Assembly: GCF_019749955.1 (NCBI RefSeq) | Contig: NZ_JAIEPC010000072.1 | Span: 1 to 36,033, forward strand | DNA length: 36,033 bases | Direction: 5' to 3' | DNA from: Sphingomonas sp. | GTDB lineage: Bacteria; Pseudomonadota; Alphaproteobacteria; Sphingomonadales; Sphingomonadaceae | Position numbers and translations under genes: made by a program | The notes under the pieces: generated by a model | Told to the model about the DNA's origin: nothing | Databases searched by the model: none | The model's input: only the letters and a program-made list of their open reading frames with translations | Shown: positions 1 to 7,832 of the stretch, piece by piece | Layout of the letters: each line of letters starts with the position of its first letter | How positions within the stretch are numbered: the stretch's first letter is position 1

Positions 1-773
<773 letters not shown>

Positions 774-774
<1 letters not shown>

Positions 775-1334
775 TGTTCGGGGCGACGATCGCGGCGATC
801 GCGATCGCCGCCGCAACATCTGCGCCGCCGACAGAGTTGGATGCCAGCGCGGCGGTCGTTACCGCAATTGCGACCTGTGAAGAATGGGTTCTCAACCCTT
901 CATCATGGGTGGACGGGGTTACCCAGTTTCCGGCGAAGACTGGTCTTGGTTCGCGCGGATTGGTACCCCAATCAAGTCTTCCAGACGTCGCCTTGCCGCC
1001 TCCGCAGTTTCGCAGGGCAATGCACCATTGGCGTGTACCGATTGGCGGTGGCGGTGTCTTCGTCACCACATCGGACGAGCTCCCGGTCTGCCATTTATCG
1101 GGAGGCGGCCCCTTCGATCTTCAGCCCAGTGTCGTGAAGGCTCAGACCTCAGCCGAATTTCTCAGACACTGGAATGTCGTACGGACTGATGTAAAGGGTA
1201 ACCTGCTCACGACGTACTACCAGAGCCTGCGCGATCCCAAGCTGTCTTTGATTCTAACTCGATCAAGCAAAGCGGGAGATCGAACGGATCGCGTTCAGAT
1301 AGTTGCCACCGCCCAATACGACACTGGAAAATAG
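774..1334 (+). CDS. Unknown exported protein inside the atp operon, between atpD and atpC
   Basis: I do not recognise this 186-residue product. The ATG at 774 overlaps the atpD stop, and the gene ends 2 bp before atpC, so it must be cotranscribed with the ATP synthase genes. Residues 1-17 ([17 protein letters not shown]) look like a signal peptide or membrane anchor, although the usual basic N-region is missing. The rest is globular, with two cysteines (in CEEW and ELPVCHL) that could form a disulfide after export. There is no Walker motif or resemblance to known Atp subunits such as epsilon, AtpI or AtpZ. Base composition from about 850 to 1330 appears more AT-rich and less codon-biased than the flanking atp genes, which suggests later acquisition or weak selection. 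A TTG at 771 is an alternative start. That it is a real gene rests on the coupling, the full-length open frame and the signal-like N-terminus. Confidence 0.7.
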
Positions 1335-1336
1335 TC

Positions 1337-1591
1337 ATGTCGCTCCACTTCGAACTCGTCACGCCTGAAAAGCTCGTCCGTAACGAGGACGTGTATATGG
1401 TCGTCGTCCCCGGCACCGAGGGCGATTTCGGCGTGCTCGCAGGCCATGCCCCCGTCATGTCGACCGTGCGCGATGGCACGATCCAGATCTACGCGACCGA
1501 CAAAGCCACACCCGAAGTCGTCGCGATCAAGGGCGGCTTTGCCGAAGTCAACGCGCGCGGGCTGACGATCCTGGCCGAACAGGTCGGCTAA
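1337..1591 (+). CDS. atpC: ATP synthase F1 subunit epsilon (short form)
   Basis: This is the epsilon subunit of F1, part of the central rotor stalk. The 84 residues cover only the N-terminal beta-sandwich domain ([45 protein letters not shown]), and the C-terminal helical hairpin that acts as an inhibitor in E. coli epsilon (about 139 aa) is absent. Short epsilons are known from alphaproteobacteria, where other proteins such as the zeta inhibitor control ATP hydrolysis, so this is probably natural rather than a truncation. It starts 2 bp after the stop of the unknown exported protein and ends the atp operon. I see no convincing factor-independent terminator in the 96 bp before the next gene. 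Confidence 0.95.
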   Translation: MSLHFELVTPEKLVRNEDVYMVVVPGTEGDFGVLAGHAPVMSTVRDGTIQIYATDKATPEVVAIKGGFAEVNARGLTILAEQVG

Positions 1592-1656
1592 CGCCCTTCC
1601 CGGCCCGCGACAACGCCCGCCTGTGGTTAGGAAATTATAAAAGCTTCCCGCGCTAT

Positions 1657-1681
1657 CCACCTTCCCGAATAAGAGGGTGGT
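1657..1681 (+). promoter_or_regulatory. Small inverted repeat containing the cpaF ribosome binding site
   Basis: CCACC at 1657-1661 can pair with GGTGG at 1677-1681, which forms the end of the Shine-Dalgarno stretch AGAGGGTGG just before the ATG at 1688. Base pairing could occlude the ribosome binding site. The stem is only 5 bp, so it may be chance. An AT-rich TATAAAA at 1636-1642 upstream could be a -10 element for cpaF, but no matching -35 is clear. Confidence 0.25.
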
Positions 1682-1687
1682 TTGGGC

Positions 1688-3208
1688 ATGAGCGCATTCG
1701 GGCGACGTAGTGGCGCAGGCAGTGGAGCGGGTTCCCCGCGTCCGGCATTTGGCGTTGCCAAGCCGATGCAGGGCAGTGGCCCTGCACGCCCTGATGAAGG
1801 CGGCGAACAATTTCCGCCACTGCCCAACATGATGCCGGAAATCGGCGGCGATAGCACGATGCCCGACAGCACGCTCGACGCGATGGCGCGCCTCGCCGAG
1901 CGTCAGGCGTCGTCGGGCGAAGCCGGCCAGTCGAAGATGGAAGGCTTCGAAACCTCGATCCACAAGATCAAGGAACAGGTGCTGCCGCGCCTGCTCGAAC
2001 GTGTCGATCCCGAAGCCGCCGCCACGCTCAACAAGGACGAACTGGCCGAGGAATTCCGCCCGATCATCGGCGAAGTGCTCGCCGAGTTGAAGCTGACGCT
2101 CAACCGCCGCGAGCAATTCGCGCTCGAAAAAGTGCTGGTCGACGAGCTGCTCGGGCTCGGGCCATTGGAAGAGCTGCTGAGCGATCCGACGATTTCGGAC
2201 ATCATGGTCAATGGCCCTGACCAGACCTATATCGAACAAAAGGGCAAGCTCACCCTCGCCAACATCCAGTTCCGCGACGAGGAACATCTGTTCCAGATTG
2301 CGCAGCGCATCTGCAACTCGGTCGGCCGCCGCGTCGACCAGACCACGCCGCTCGCCGACGCCCGCCTGAAGGACGGCAGCCGCGTCAACGTGATCGTGCC
2401 CCCGCTGTCGCTGAAGGGCACGGCGATCTCGATTCGTAAATTCTCGGCCAAGCCGATCACGATCGACATGATGGCGGGCTTTGGCTCGATGAGTCCGAAG
2501 ATGGCGACGGCGCTCAAGATTGCGGGCGCGTGCCGCTTCAACGTCGTCATCTCGGGCGGTACCGGCTCGGGCAAGACGACGATGCTCAACGCGCTGTCGA
2601 AGATGATCGACCCCGGCGAGCGCGTGCTGACGATCGAGGACGCGGCCGAACTACGCTTGCAGCAGCCGCACTGGCTGCCGCTCGAAACGCGCCCGCCGAA
2701 CCTTGAAGGCCAGGGCGAAATCACGATCCGCGATCTGGTGAAGAACGCGCTGCGTATGCGGCCTGACCGGATCATCCTGGGCGAAATTCGCGGCTCCGAA
2801 TGTTTCGACTTGCTCGCCGCGATGAACACCGGCCACGATGGATCAATGTGTACGCTCCACGCCAACTCCCCGCGCGAGTGCCTGGGGCGTATGGAAAACA
2901 TGGTGATGATGGGCGACATCAAAATGCCCAAGGAAGCCATTAGCCGCCAGATCGCCGATTCGGTCGATCTGATCGTGCAGGTGAAGCGCCTGCGCGACGG
3001 TTCGCGCCGGGTGACCAACATCACCGAAGTGATCGGCATGGAAGGCCCGGTGATCGTCACGCAGGAGCTGTTCAAGTTCGAGTATCTCGACGAGAGCGCC
3101 GACGGCAAGATCATCGGCGAATATCGCGCGATGGGCCTGCGCCCCTACACGCTCGAAAAAGCGCGGCAATATGGGTTCGATCAGGCGTATCTTGAGGCGT
3201 GCCTTTAA
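1688..3208 (+). CDS. cpaF: CpaF/TadA family pilus-assembly (type II/IV secretion) ATPase
   Basis: This is a cytoplasmic hexameric ATPase of the GspE/VirB11-like superfamily, CpaF branch, which powers assembly of Flp/Tad pili. It has 506 residues. A Gly/Ser/Pro-rich unstructured N-terminus (about 1-60) precedes the N-terminal domain (about 85-240). The motor domain carries Walker A GGTGSGKT (290-297), the acidic ERVLTIEDAAEL (Asp box), Walker B RIILGEIRG (about 361-369) and the His box SMCTLHAN. The ATG at 1688 is preferred over the in-frame TTG at 1682, because AGAGGGTGG lies just upstream of it. No other cpa/tad genes (prepilin, CpaE, TadB/C) are present here, so this copy is an orphan within the window. 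It follows the atp operon on the same strand and has its own gap of about 96 bp. Confidence 0.95.
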   Translation: MSAFGRRSGAGSGAGSPRPAFGVAKPMQGSGPARPDEGGEQFPPLPNMMPEIGGDSTMPDSTLDAMARLAERQASSGEAGQSKMEGFETSIHKIKEQVLPRLLERVDPEAAATLNKDELAEEFRPIIGEVLAELKLTLNRREQFALEKVLVDELLGLGPLEELLSDPTISDIMVNGPDQTYIEQKGKLTLANIQFRDEEHLFQIAQRICNSVGRRVDQTTPLADARLKDGSRVNVIVPPLSLKGTAISIRKFSAKPITIDMMAGFGSMSPKMATALKIAGACRFNVVISGGTGSGKTTMLNALSKMIDPGERVLTIEDAAELRLQQPHWLPLETRPPNLEGQGEITIRDLVKNALRMRPDRIILGEIRGSECFDLLAAMNTGHDGSMCTLHANSPRECLGRMENMVMMGDIKMPKEAISRQIADSVDLIVQVKRLRDGSRRVTNITEVIGMEGPVIVTQELFKFEYLDESADGKIIGEYRAMGLRPYTLEKARQYGFDQAYLEACL

Positions 3209-3227
3209 GGCGGTTTCGCCTGCTACT

Positions 3228-3310
3228 CCGTTGGTCCCGAGCGCAGTCGGGGGGCCGGCCACAAGCGACACGCCCGTTTCCCGTGTCTCGACTTCGCTCG
3301 ACACGAACGG
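3228..3310 (-). repeat. Dispersed palindromic repeat, family A, copy 1
   Basis: This is an intergenic palindromic element of about 80 bp. Its arms read CCGTTGGTCCCGAGCGCAGTC at the left and GTGTCGACTTCGCTCGACACGAACGG-like at the right. It shares arms and core (the GTGGC/CAAGCGA segment) with the copies at 7101, 27348 and 28512, but the core lies in the opposite orientation. It sits after the cpaF stop. The rest of the 3209-3411 gap holds no gene that I can see. Confidence 0.8.
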
Positions 3311-3411
3311 TGGGAGTGGGTTCGAACTAACACCCCTTCCCACCCCGGCACGCTAACCACGCGCGCTAAGCATTTCTTTACCCTGACGATCGCGGTATCG
3401 CTGTACGGGCG

Positions 3412-4587
3412 ATGCGCGCTTTCCTGCTTGCTCTTGCCCTGATGTTCGGCCCTGCCGCTGCGCTGATGCCCGGCACGGGAATCGCGACGCTGGCCGATGA
3501 TGCCGAAGCGCGCTGGGTGGCGTTCGATGTCACGCCGGGGAACCAGATCCGCTTCACCGCTTATGTGAACGGCGTCGCTGCCGTCGCGGTGCTCGACACC
3601 GGCGTGACCGCGTCGGTGACCTCGCCGCGTTTCGCCGCGCTCGCCAAGCTGAAAGTCCAGTCGCGCGGGATGGCGCGGGCGATCGGCGGGCAAGTGCCGT
3701 TCGGTTGGGCGACGACGCGCAGCATCGCGTTCGGCGCGCTCGACCGGCGCGGCGGCGGCATTACCGTCACGGCGCTCCCAGCGAGCGCGATTGGCGAAGC
3801 GCAAGGGCCCGATCTGCTCGTCGGGCAGGATCTGCTCGCCGCCTATGCGCTCGAGATTGATTATGCCGCGCGGCGGTTTCGCTTGCTGCCGTCGGGGCGG
3901 CTGCCGTTTCGTGGCGAAACCGCCCCGCTGCGCGTCTCGCCCGAAGCGCAGGTCTATGTGACCGAGCTGACGTTCAGCGGCCAGCGGCTGCGGCCGATTG
4001 TGGTCGACACCGGCGACGGCAGCGCGGTGACGCTGTCGCAATCGGCGTGGCAGGCGACGCGGCCGAGCGCGCTGCCGACCACCAGCACGATTGCCTATGG
4101 TCTGGGCGGCGCCCAGGTGAGCACGATGGCGATCGTCCCGCAGATCGCAATCGGCCGCGTCGACGCGCGCGAGGTCGAACTGCGGATCGAGCCCGCCGGC
4201 GGCTTTTCGCAGACGATCGGCGCGGCCGGGCGGATCGGATCGGGGCTGCTCGAACGCTATCATGTGCTGCTCGATCCCGGGGCGGGGCGGATGGTCTTGA
4301 GCCCCGGCCCAGCGGCCGACGTGCCGCCGCTGCGCTCGACCAGCGGGCTACTGACCCGCGCTGAGGGCAACCGGCTGCGGGTGCTCCATGTGATGCGCAG
4401 CAGCCCCGCTGAGGCAAGCGGCTGGCGCGACGGCGACCAGATTTGCGCGATCGACGGCGCACCGATCAGCGCCGATTATGCGCGCAGTCGCCTCGCCGGC
4501 TGGTCGATCGGCACGCCGGGGCGAGTGGTGGCCTTTGGCCTGTGCGACGGCGCAACGCGGCAGCTGACGCTCAAGCGATTTTACTAG
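3412..4587 (+). CDS. Exported aspartic protease-like protein with two retropepsin lobes and a PDZ domain
   Basis: This is a predicted periplasmic or membrane-associated aspartyl protease of 391 residues. A signal peptide occupies about residues 1-18 (MRAFLLALALMFGPAAAL). There are two retropepsin-like lobes: lobe 1 has the catalytic triplet Asp62-Thr-Gly and the flap-distal hydrophobic-Gly motif LLVGQDLL, and lobe 2 has Asp199-Thr-Gly and IGSGLLERY. A C-terminal PDZ domain (about 315-390) contains LRVLHVMRSSPAEASGWRDGDQI. Two DTG motifs in one chain suggest an intramolecular pseudo-dimer, as in pepsin, whereas retroviral proteases dimerise. This matches the Asp_protease_2 plus PDZ layout seen in several proteobacterial proteins whose substrates are unknown. 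The ribosome binding site is weak. It stands alone between two palindromic repeats, and the substrate is not predictable from context. Confidence 0.85.
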   Translation: MRAFLLALALMFGPAAALMPGTGIATLADDAEARWVAFDVTPGNQIRFTAYVNGVAAVAVLDTGVTASVTSPRFAALAKLKVQSRGMARAIGGQVPFGWATTRSIAFGALDRRGGGITVTALPASAIGEAQGPDLLVGQDLLAAYALEIDYAARRFRLLPSGRLPFRGETAPLRVSPEAQVYVTELTFSGQRLRPIVVDTGDGSAVTLSQSAWQATRPSALPTTSTIAYGLGGAQVSTMAIVPQIAIGRVDAREVELRIEPAGGFSQTIGAAGRIGSGLLERYHVLLDPGAGRMVLSPGPAADVPPLRSTSGLLTRAEGNRLRVLHVMRSSPAEASGWRDGDQICAIDGAPISADYARSRLAGWSIGTPGRVVAFGLCDGATRQLTLKRFY

Positions 4588-4620
4588 GACACGAGTTGGT
4601 TTGTCGCGACATACCCCCAC

Positions 4621-4712
4621 CCCGTTCGCGCTGAGCTCGTCGAAGCGCTGTTTTTCTTTCGCGGCGGCGTCGCAACAGAAATACGGTGCTTCGACGAGCT
4701 CAGCACAAACGG
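4621..4712. repeat. Dispersed palindromic repeat, family B, copy 1
   Basis: The left arm CCGTTCGCGCTGAGCTCGTCG (continuing AAGCGCTG) and the right arm GTGCTTCGACGAGCTCAGCACAAACGG form a long imperfect inverted repeat with a central spacer of about 40 bp. It is the same family as the copy at 33224-33316. This element type (CTGAGCTTGTCGAAG core) is very common between genes in sphingomonads. Its right end touches the ribosome binding region of the next gene, which starts at 4720. Confidence 0.85.
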
Positions 4713-4719
4713 ATCGAGA

Positions 4720-6180
4720 GTGATTGCATCAAGGCATACTTCCGCCGCGCTGCTGCTGGCGCTTGCCGCGCTCGCGCTGCGGTGCTGGGATTTCGGCAAT
4801 CCGGTGATCCATGTCGATGAGCAATATTATCTGCTCGTCGGTGATCGCATGCTGCACGGCGCGCTGCCCTATGTCGACATTTGGGACCGCAAGCCGATCG
4901 GGCTGTTCCTGATTTTTGCGGGCATTCGCCTGCTGCCGGGCGACGGTATCCTCGCTTATCAGCTGGTGGCCACGGCGTTTGCGGCGGCGACCGCGTGGTG
5001 CGTGTGGCGCGGGGCAAGGATGATCGGCGCGGCGCCGCTGGGGGCGCTGGCGGCGGGAGGCGCGTATCTGATCTGGGTGTCGCTGCTCGGCGGGCGCGGC
5101 GGGCAATCGCCGGTGTTCTACAATCTGCTGATGACGGCCGCGATCCTGCTCGTGCTGCGCTTGCCGCGTTTGGCGGATCGGCGCGCGGTGGGCGCGGTCA
5201 TGGCGAGCGGCGCGGCGGTCTGCCTGCTCGCGGGGTTGGCAATCCAGATCAAATACACCCCGGTGTTTGAGGGGGCGTTCTTCGGCCTCGCGCATATTTG
5301 GTATCTCAGGCGTGCCCGAGCGTCGCTGGCGTTGACGGGATCGGCGGCGCTGCTGTGGATGGCGATCGGTGCTGCGCCGAGCCTGGTCGTGACCGGTTTC
5401 TATCAAGGTCTGGGCGGACGTGCCGTGGACGCTTTCTGGTTCGCGAACGTCACCTCGATCTTCCTGCGACCGGGCTATCCGATCGAGCAATTGCTGATGC
5501 GCCTGCTCGGCATTTTCGCGCAGCTCCTGCCGCTGATCGTCGCGGGCATCTACGGATGGAGCGCGCGCTCGCGCGGCCCGCAGTCGCGTGAGACATGGCT
5601 GGCGAGCCTATGGACCGCCTCGGCGGTGACGGGCTTTGCCGCGATCGGCACGTTTTTCGACCATTATGCGCTGCCGCTGGTTGCGCCCTTTGCGATGCTC
5701 GCCGCACCGACGCTGGGGCGGGGCTGGCGCATCGCAGGGCGCGCGCTTGCGATCGGCCTCGCGATCCTGCTCGTGCGCGGCGCGATCCGCCCGAACGATG
5801 CCCCCGGCGCGCGCGCCGTGGCGCGGTTGGTGGCGCTCAACAGCCGGGGCGCGTGCCCCTATGTCTTCATCGGCGACACGATTACCTATCGGCTGGCGGA
5901 TAGCTGCCTGCCGACCGCCTATGCCTTCCCCAATTTGCTGGCCTACACTACCGAGCAAGGCGCGACCGGCATCGACGAGGCGGCCGAGGTTCGCCGCATC
6001 CTTAGCCATCGCCCGCCGGTGATCCTGTCGTCGACGCGGCGGCTAGCGATCTGGAACCCGGCAAGCGTGGCCGAGTTGCGCCCGGTGCTCGCGCGCGATT
6101 ATCGCGTCGTGTTTTCGACCCCCCGCGAAAATTACCGCACGCTGGTCTATCTGCGCCGCGACTTGCCGCTGCGCCACTGA
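4720..6180 (+). CDS. GT-C type membrane glycosyltransferase (ArnT/PMT-like)
   Basis: This is a polytopic inner-membrane protein of 486 residues. It is probably a polyprenyl-phosphate-sugar dependent glycosyltransferase of the GT-39/ArnT/PMT_2 group that transfers sugars or aminoarabinose-like groups in the periplasm. After a first membrane segment (AALLLALAALALRCW), the first external loop carries the acidic HVDEQYYLLVGDRMLHGALPY...DRKPIGLFL signature typical of the superfamily, with an Asp-Glu pair. About ten hydrophobic segments follow, and a soluble C-terminal domain (about 370-486) contains CPYVFIGDTITYRLADSCLP. The start is GTG at 4720, with GGATCGAGAG just upstream as a modest ribosome binding site. 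The acceptor cannot be told from the sequence. It is monocistronic in this window. Confidence 0.8.
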   Translation: MIASRHTSAALLLALAALALRCWDFGNPVIHVDEQYYLLVGDRMLHGALPYVDIWDRKPIGLFLIFAGIRLLPGDGILAYQLVATAFAAATAWCVWRGARMIGAAPLGALAAGGAYLIWVSLLGGRGGQSPVFYNLLMTAAILLVLRLPRLADRRAVGAVMASGAAVCLLAGLAIQIKYTPVFEGAFFGLAHIWYLRRARASLALTGSAALLWMAIGAAPSLVVTGFYQGLGGRAVDAFWFANVTSIFLRPGYPIEQLLMRLLGIFAQLLPLIVAGIYGWSARSRGPQSRETWLASLWTASAVTGFAAIGTFFDHYALPLVAPFAMLAAPTLGRGWRIAGRALAIGLAILLVRGAIRPNDAPGARAVARLVALNSRGACPYVFIGDTITYRLADSCLPTAYAFPNLLAYTTEQGATGIDEAAEVRRILSHRPPVILSSTRRLAIWNPASVAELRPVLARDYRVVFSTPRENYRTLVYLRRDLPLRH

Positions 6181-6186
6181 GGCCAA

Positions 6187-6214
6187 AGCCCCGCTTGCAT
6201 CGGCGCGCGGGGCC
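6187..6214 (+). terminator. Possible hairpin after the glycosyltransferase gene
   Basis: GCCCCGC and GCGGGGC form a 7-bp GC stem separated by about 12 nt, shortly after the stop at 6180. There is no T-tract, so termination activity is uncertain. Confidence 0.3.
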
Positions 6215-6254
6215 AGCCAAAACGCGCGCAGTCCTGACTCATTAGGAGATGCCA

Positions 6255-7058
6255 ATGCGCCGCTATCTGATCGCTCCGCTCGCCCTTGTTGCGCTGGCGG
6301 GCGCGACCGCGCTCGTCGCCGAGACGCCGCAGCCCTCGCCCGCGCTGCGTGCAGCGATTGCCGCCCCTTCGCGCACGCCCGCCAATGTGCTGCGCGACAA
6401 ATATCGCCACCCCGCACAAACGCTGGCCTTTTTCGGGGTGAAGCCCACCGACACCGTGGTCGAAATCTGGCCCGCAGGCGGCTGGTACACCGAAATTCTC
6501 GCGCCCTATCTGGCCAAGGGCAGCTATATCGCCGCCGCTCCCGGCGAACGGGCACGCACCGGGGTGCAGAAGCTGATGGCGGCCAATCCGGGCGTCTATG
6601 GCAAGATCAAGTTCGCGACCTTCCCGGCGGGCACCGCCGCCGACCCCGTTCCCGCCGGCAGCGCCGATGTCGTGCTGACGTTTCGCAACGTCCATAACTG
6701 GAGCTTTGGCGCGACCGACCAGACGCAAGCCGCGTTTGACCAGATGTTCGCGATGCTCAAGCCCGGCGGCACGCTTGGCGTGGTCGAGCATCACTTGCCC
6801 GAAGACGCCAAGGGCATCACCGAAGCCAAGAGCGGTTACATGAAGCGATCGTCAGTCATCGCCTTTGCCACCAAGGCGGGGTTCAAGCTGGTCGGCGAAA
6901 GCGCGGTCAACGCCAACCCCAAGGATGCGCATGACTATCCCAAGGGCGTCTGGACGCTGCCGCCCAACTATGCCGAAGCCGACAAGGACCGCGCGCGCTA
7001 TGCCGCGATCGGCGAAAGCGACCGGATGACGCTGAAGTTCGTGAAGCCGAAGCGCTGA
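6255..7058 (+). CDS. Exported class I methyltransferase-fold protein
   Basis: This protein of about 267 residues has a clear signal peptide (MRRYLIAPLALVALAGATALVA) and a Rossmann-like methyltransferase domain. The motif I region reads VVEIWPAGGWYTEILAPYLAKG, the post-II region includes SADVVLTFRNVHNW, and LKPGGTLGVVEHH matches the motif IV-V area. ATG 6255 is preferred over ATG 6249, because AGGAG at 6244-6248 lies 6 nt from 6255 but directly abuts 6249. Such exported SAM-methyltransferase homologues occur in several proteobacteria under a generic name. Whether they bind SAM outside the cytoplasm is doubtful, and motif I here has Trp-Pro in place of a small-residue glycine pattern. The function is unknown. 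A hairpin follows at 7067-7098. Confidence 0.75.
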   Translation: MRRYLIAPLALVALAGATALVAETPQPSPALRAAIAAPSRTPANVLRDKYRHPAQTLAFFGVKPTDTVVEIWPAGGWYTEILAPYLAKGSYIAAAPGERARTGVQKLMAANPGVYGKIKFATFPAGTAADPVPAGSADVVLTFRNVHNWSFGATDQTQAAFDQMFAMLKPGGTLGVVEHHLPEDAKGITEAKSGYMKRSSVIAFATKAGFKLVGESAVNANPKDAHDYPKGVWTLPPNYAEADKDRARYAAIGESDRMTLKFVKPKR

Positions 7059-7066
7059 GGGCGTCC

Positions 7067-7098
7067 GGGGTGGGACGGCTTAGATTGAGTCCCACCCC
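7067..7098. terminator. 10-bp perfect hairpin between convergent genes
   Basis: GGGGTGGGAC (7067-7076) and GTCCCACCCC (7089-7098) pair perfectly around a 12-nt loop, 9 bp after the stop of the exported methyltransferase-fold gene. It lies between convergent genes and could act on both strands. It lacks a run of T, so it is a candidate only. Confidence 0.45.
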
Positions 7099-7100
7099 TG

Positions 7101-7187
7101 CCCGTTAGTGTCGAGCGACGTCGAGACACGGATGATATGCCGCGCCGCTTGCGGCCTGTTTCTCGACTTCGCTCGAAACAAACGGAG
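7101..7187 (+). repeat. Dispersed palindromic repeat, family A, copy 2
   Basis: The left arm CCCGTTAGTGTCGAGCGACG and the right arm CTCGACTTCGCTCGAAACAA (then ACGG) surround a core with CGCTTGCGGCC, in the same orientation as the copies at 27348 and 28512. The distal end of its right arm is the unit amplified in the adjacent tandem array. Confidence 0.75.
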
Positions 7188-7251
7188 CTCGAAACAAACG
7201 GGGCTCGAAACAAACGGGGCTCGAAACAAACGGGGCTCGAAACAAACGGGC
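7172..7251 (+). repeat. Five tandem copies of a 16-bp unit
   Basis: The unit CTCGAAACAAACGGGG is repeated five times head to tail (7172, 7188, 7204, 7220, 7236). Copies 2-4 are identical; copy 1 has an A/G change near its end and copy 5 ends in C. The unit equals the outer end of the family A repeat arm that immediately precedes it, so the array probably arose by slippage or unequal exchange of that arm. A 16-bp period does not preserve a reading frame. There are no spacers, so it is not a CRISPR. Confidence 0.9.
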
Positions 7252-7278
7252 AGCGGTTTGCAGGCAATCAAGCCAGTC

Positions 7279-7815
7279 TCACTCGCCGAGTTTCTCGACC
7301 TTTTCGTGGAGCTTGGCGAGTTCGGCCTTCAGCGCGGCAATCTCGTCGTCCTTGCTCGCGGGCGCGCCGGGGACCGGCGGCTTGAACGCGGCGGTGGCGG
7401 CTTCGAACATTTCCATGTTGCGCTTGGCGATTTCGGCGAAGGGTGAATGCGCGAACGCCCCTTCGACCGCCGATTTGAACTGCGCCTGGTTGCGGCGAAA
7501 GCCCTCCATCGATGCTTCGAGATAGCCCGGCACCATTGCCTGCATCGAATCGCCGTACATCGAGATCAGCTGGCGCAGGAAATTGACCGGCAGCATCGTC
7601 TGCCCGCGCGATTCCTCTTCCATGATGATTTGCGTCAGCACATTATGCGTGATGTCGTCATCGGTCTTGGCATCGACGACCTTGAAGTCGCGCCCCTCAC
7701 GCGTCATCGCGGCGAGATGTTCGAGTGTAATGTAGGACGACGTCTCGGTATTATAGAGGCGGCGATTCGCGTATTTCTTGATAATGACGACGCCATCGGG
7801 AGACGTTTTTTTCAT
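7279..7815 (-). CDS. phaR: Polyhydroxyalkanoate synthesis repressor PhaR
   Basis: PhaR is a DNA-binding, PHB-binding repressor that controls phasin and PHA genes. The 178-residue protein starts MKKTSPDGVVIIKKYANRRL and has the strongly conserved PHB/PHA accumulation regulator domain (KKYANRRLYNTETSSYITL; residues about 10-70). This is followed by the second conserved block LPVNFLRQLISMYGDSMQ and a C-terminal coiled-coil-like stretch (KDDEIAALKAELAKLHEKVEKLGE). The open frame extends upstream to 7956, but that extension would overlap the divergent gene and lacks family similarity, so the ATG at 7815 is chosen. Only 17 bp separate its start codon from that of the divergent PhaC-like gene, so each promoter must lie partly inside the other gene. 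Confidence 0.93.
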   Translation of the reverse strand: MKKTSPDGVVIIKKYANRRLYNTETSSYITLEHLAAMTREGRDFKVVDAKTDDDITHNVLTQIIMEEESRGQTMLPVNFLRQLISMYGDSMQAMVPGYLEASMEGFRRNQAQFKSAVEGAFAHSPFAEIAKRNMEMFEAATAAFKPPVPGAPASKDDEIAALKAELAKLHEKVEKLGE

Positions 7816-7832
7816 GGGGGAGGCCCTCGCGC

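Noticed and set aside
1337..1591. Truncated atpC
   Set aside because: An epsilon of 84 residues lacking the helical C-terminal domain is a known form in alphaproteobacteria, and the gene has a normal stop and no leftover downstream coding.
7172..7251. Possible CRISPR array
   Set aside because: The repeats are directly contiguous, 16 bp, without spacers and without cas genes; this is a simple tandem repeat.
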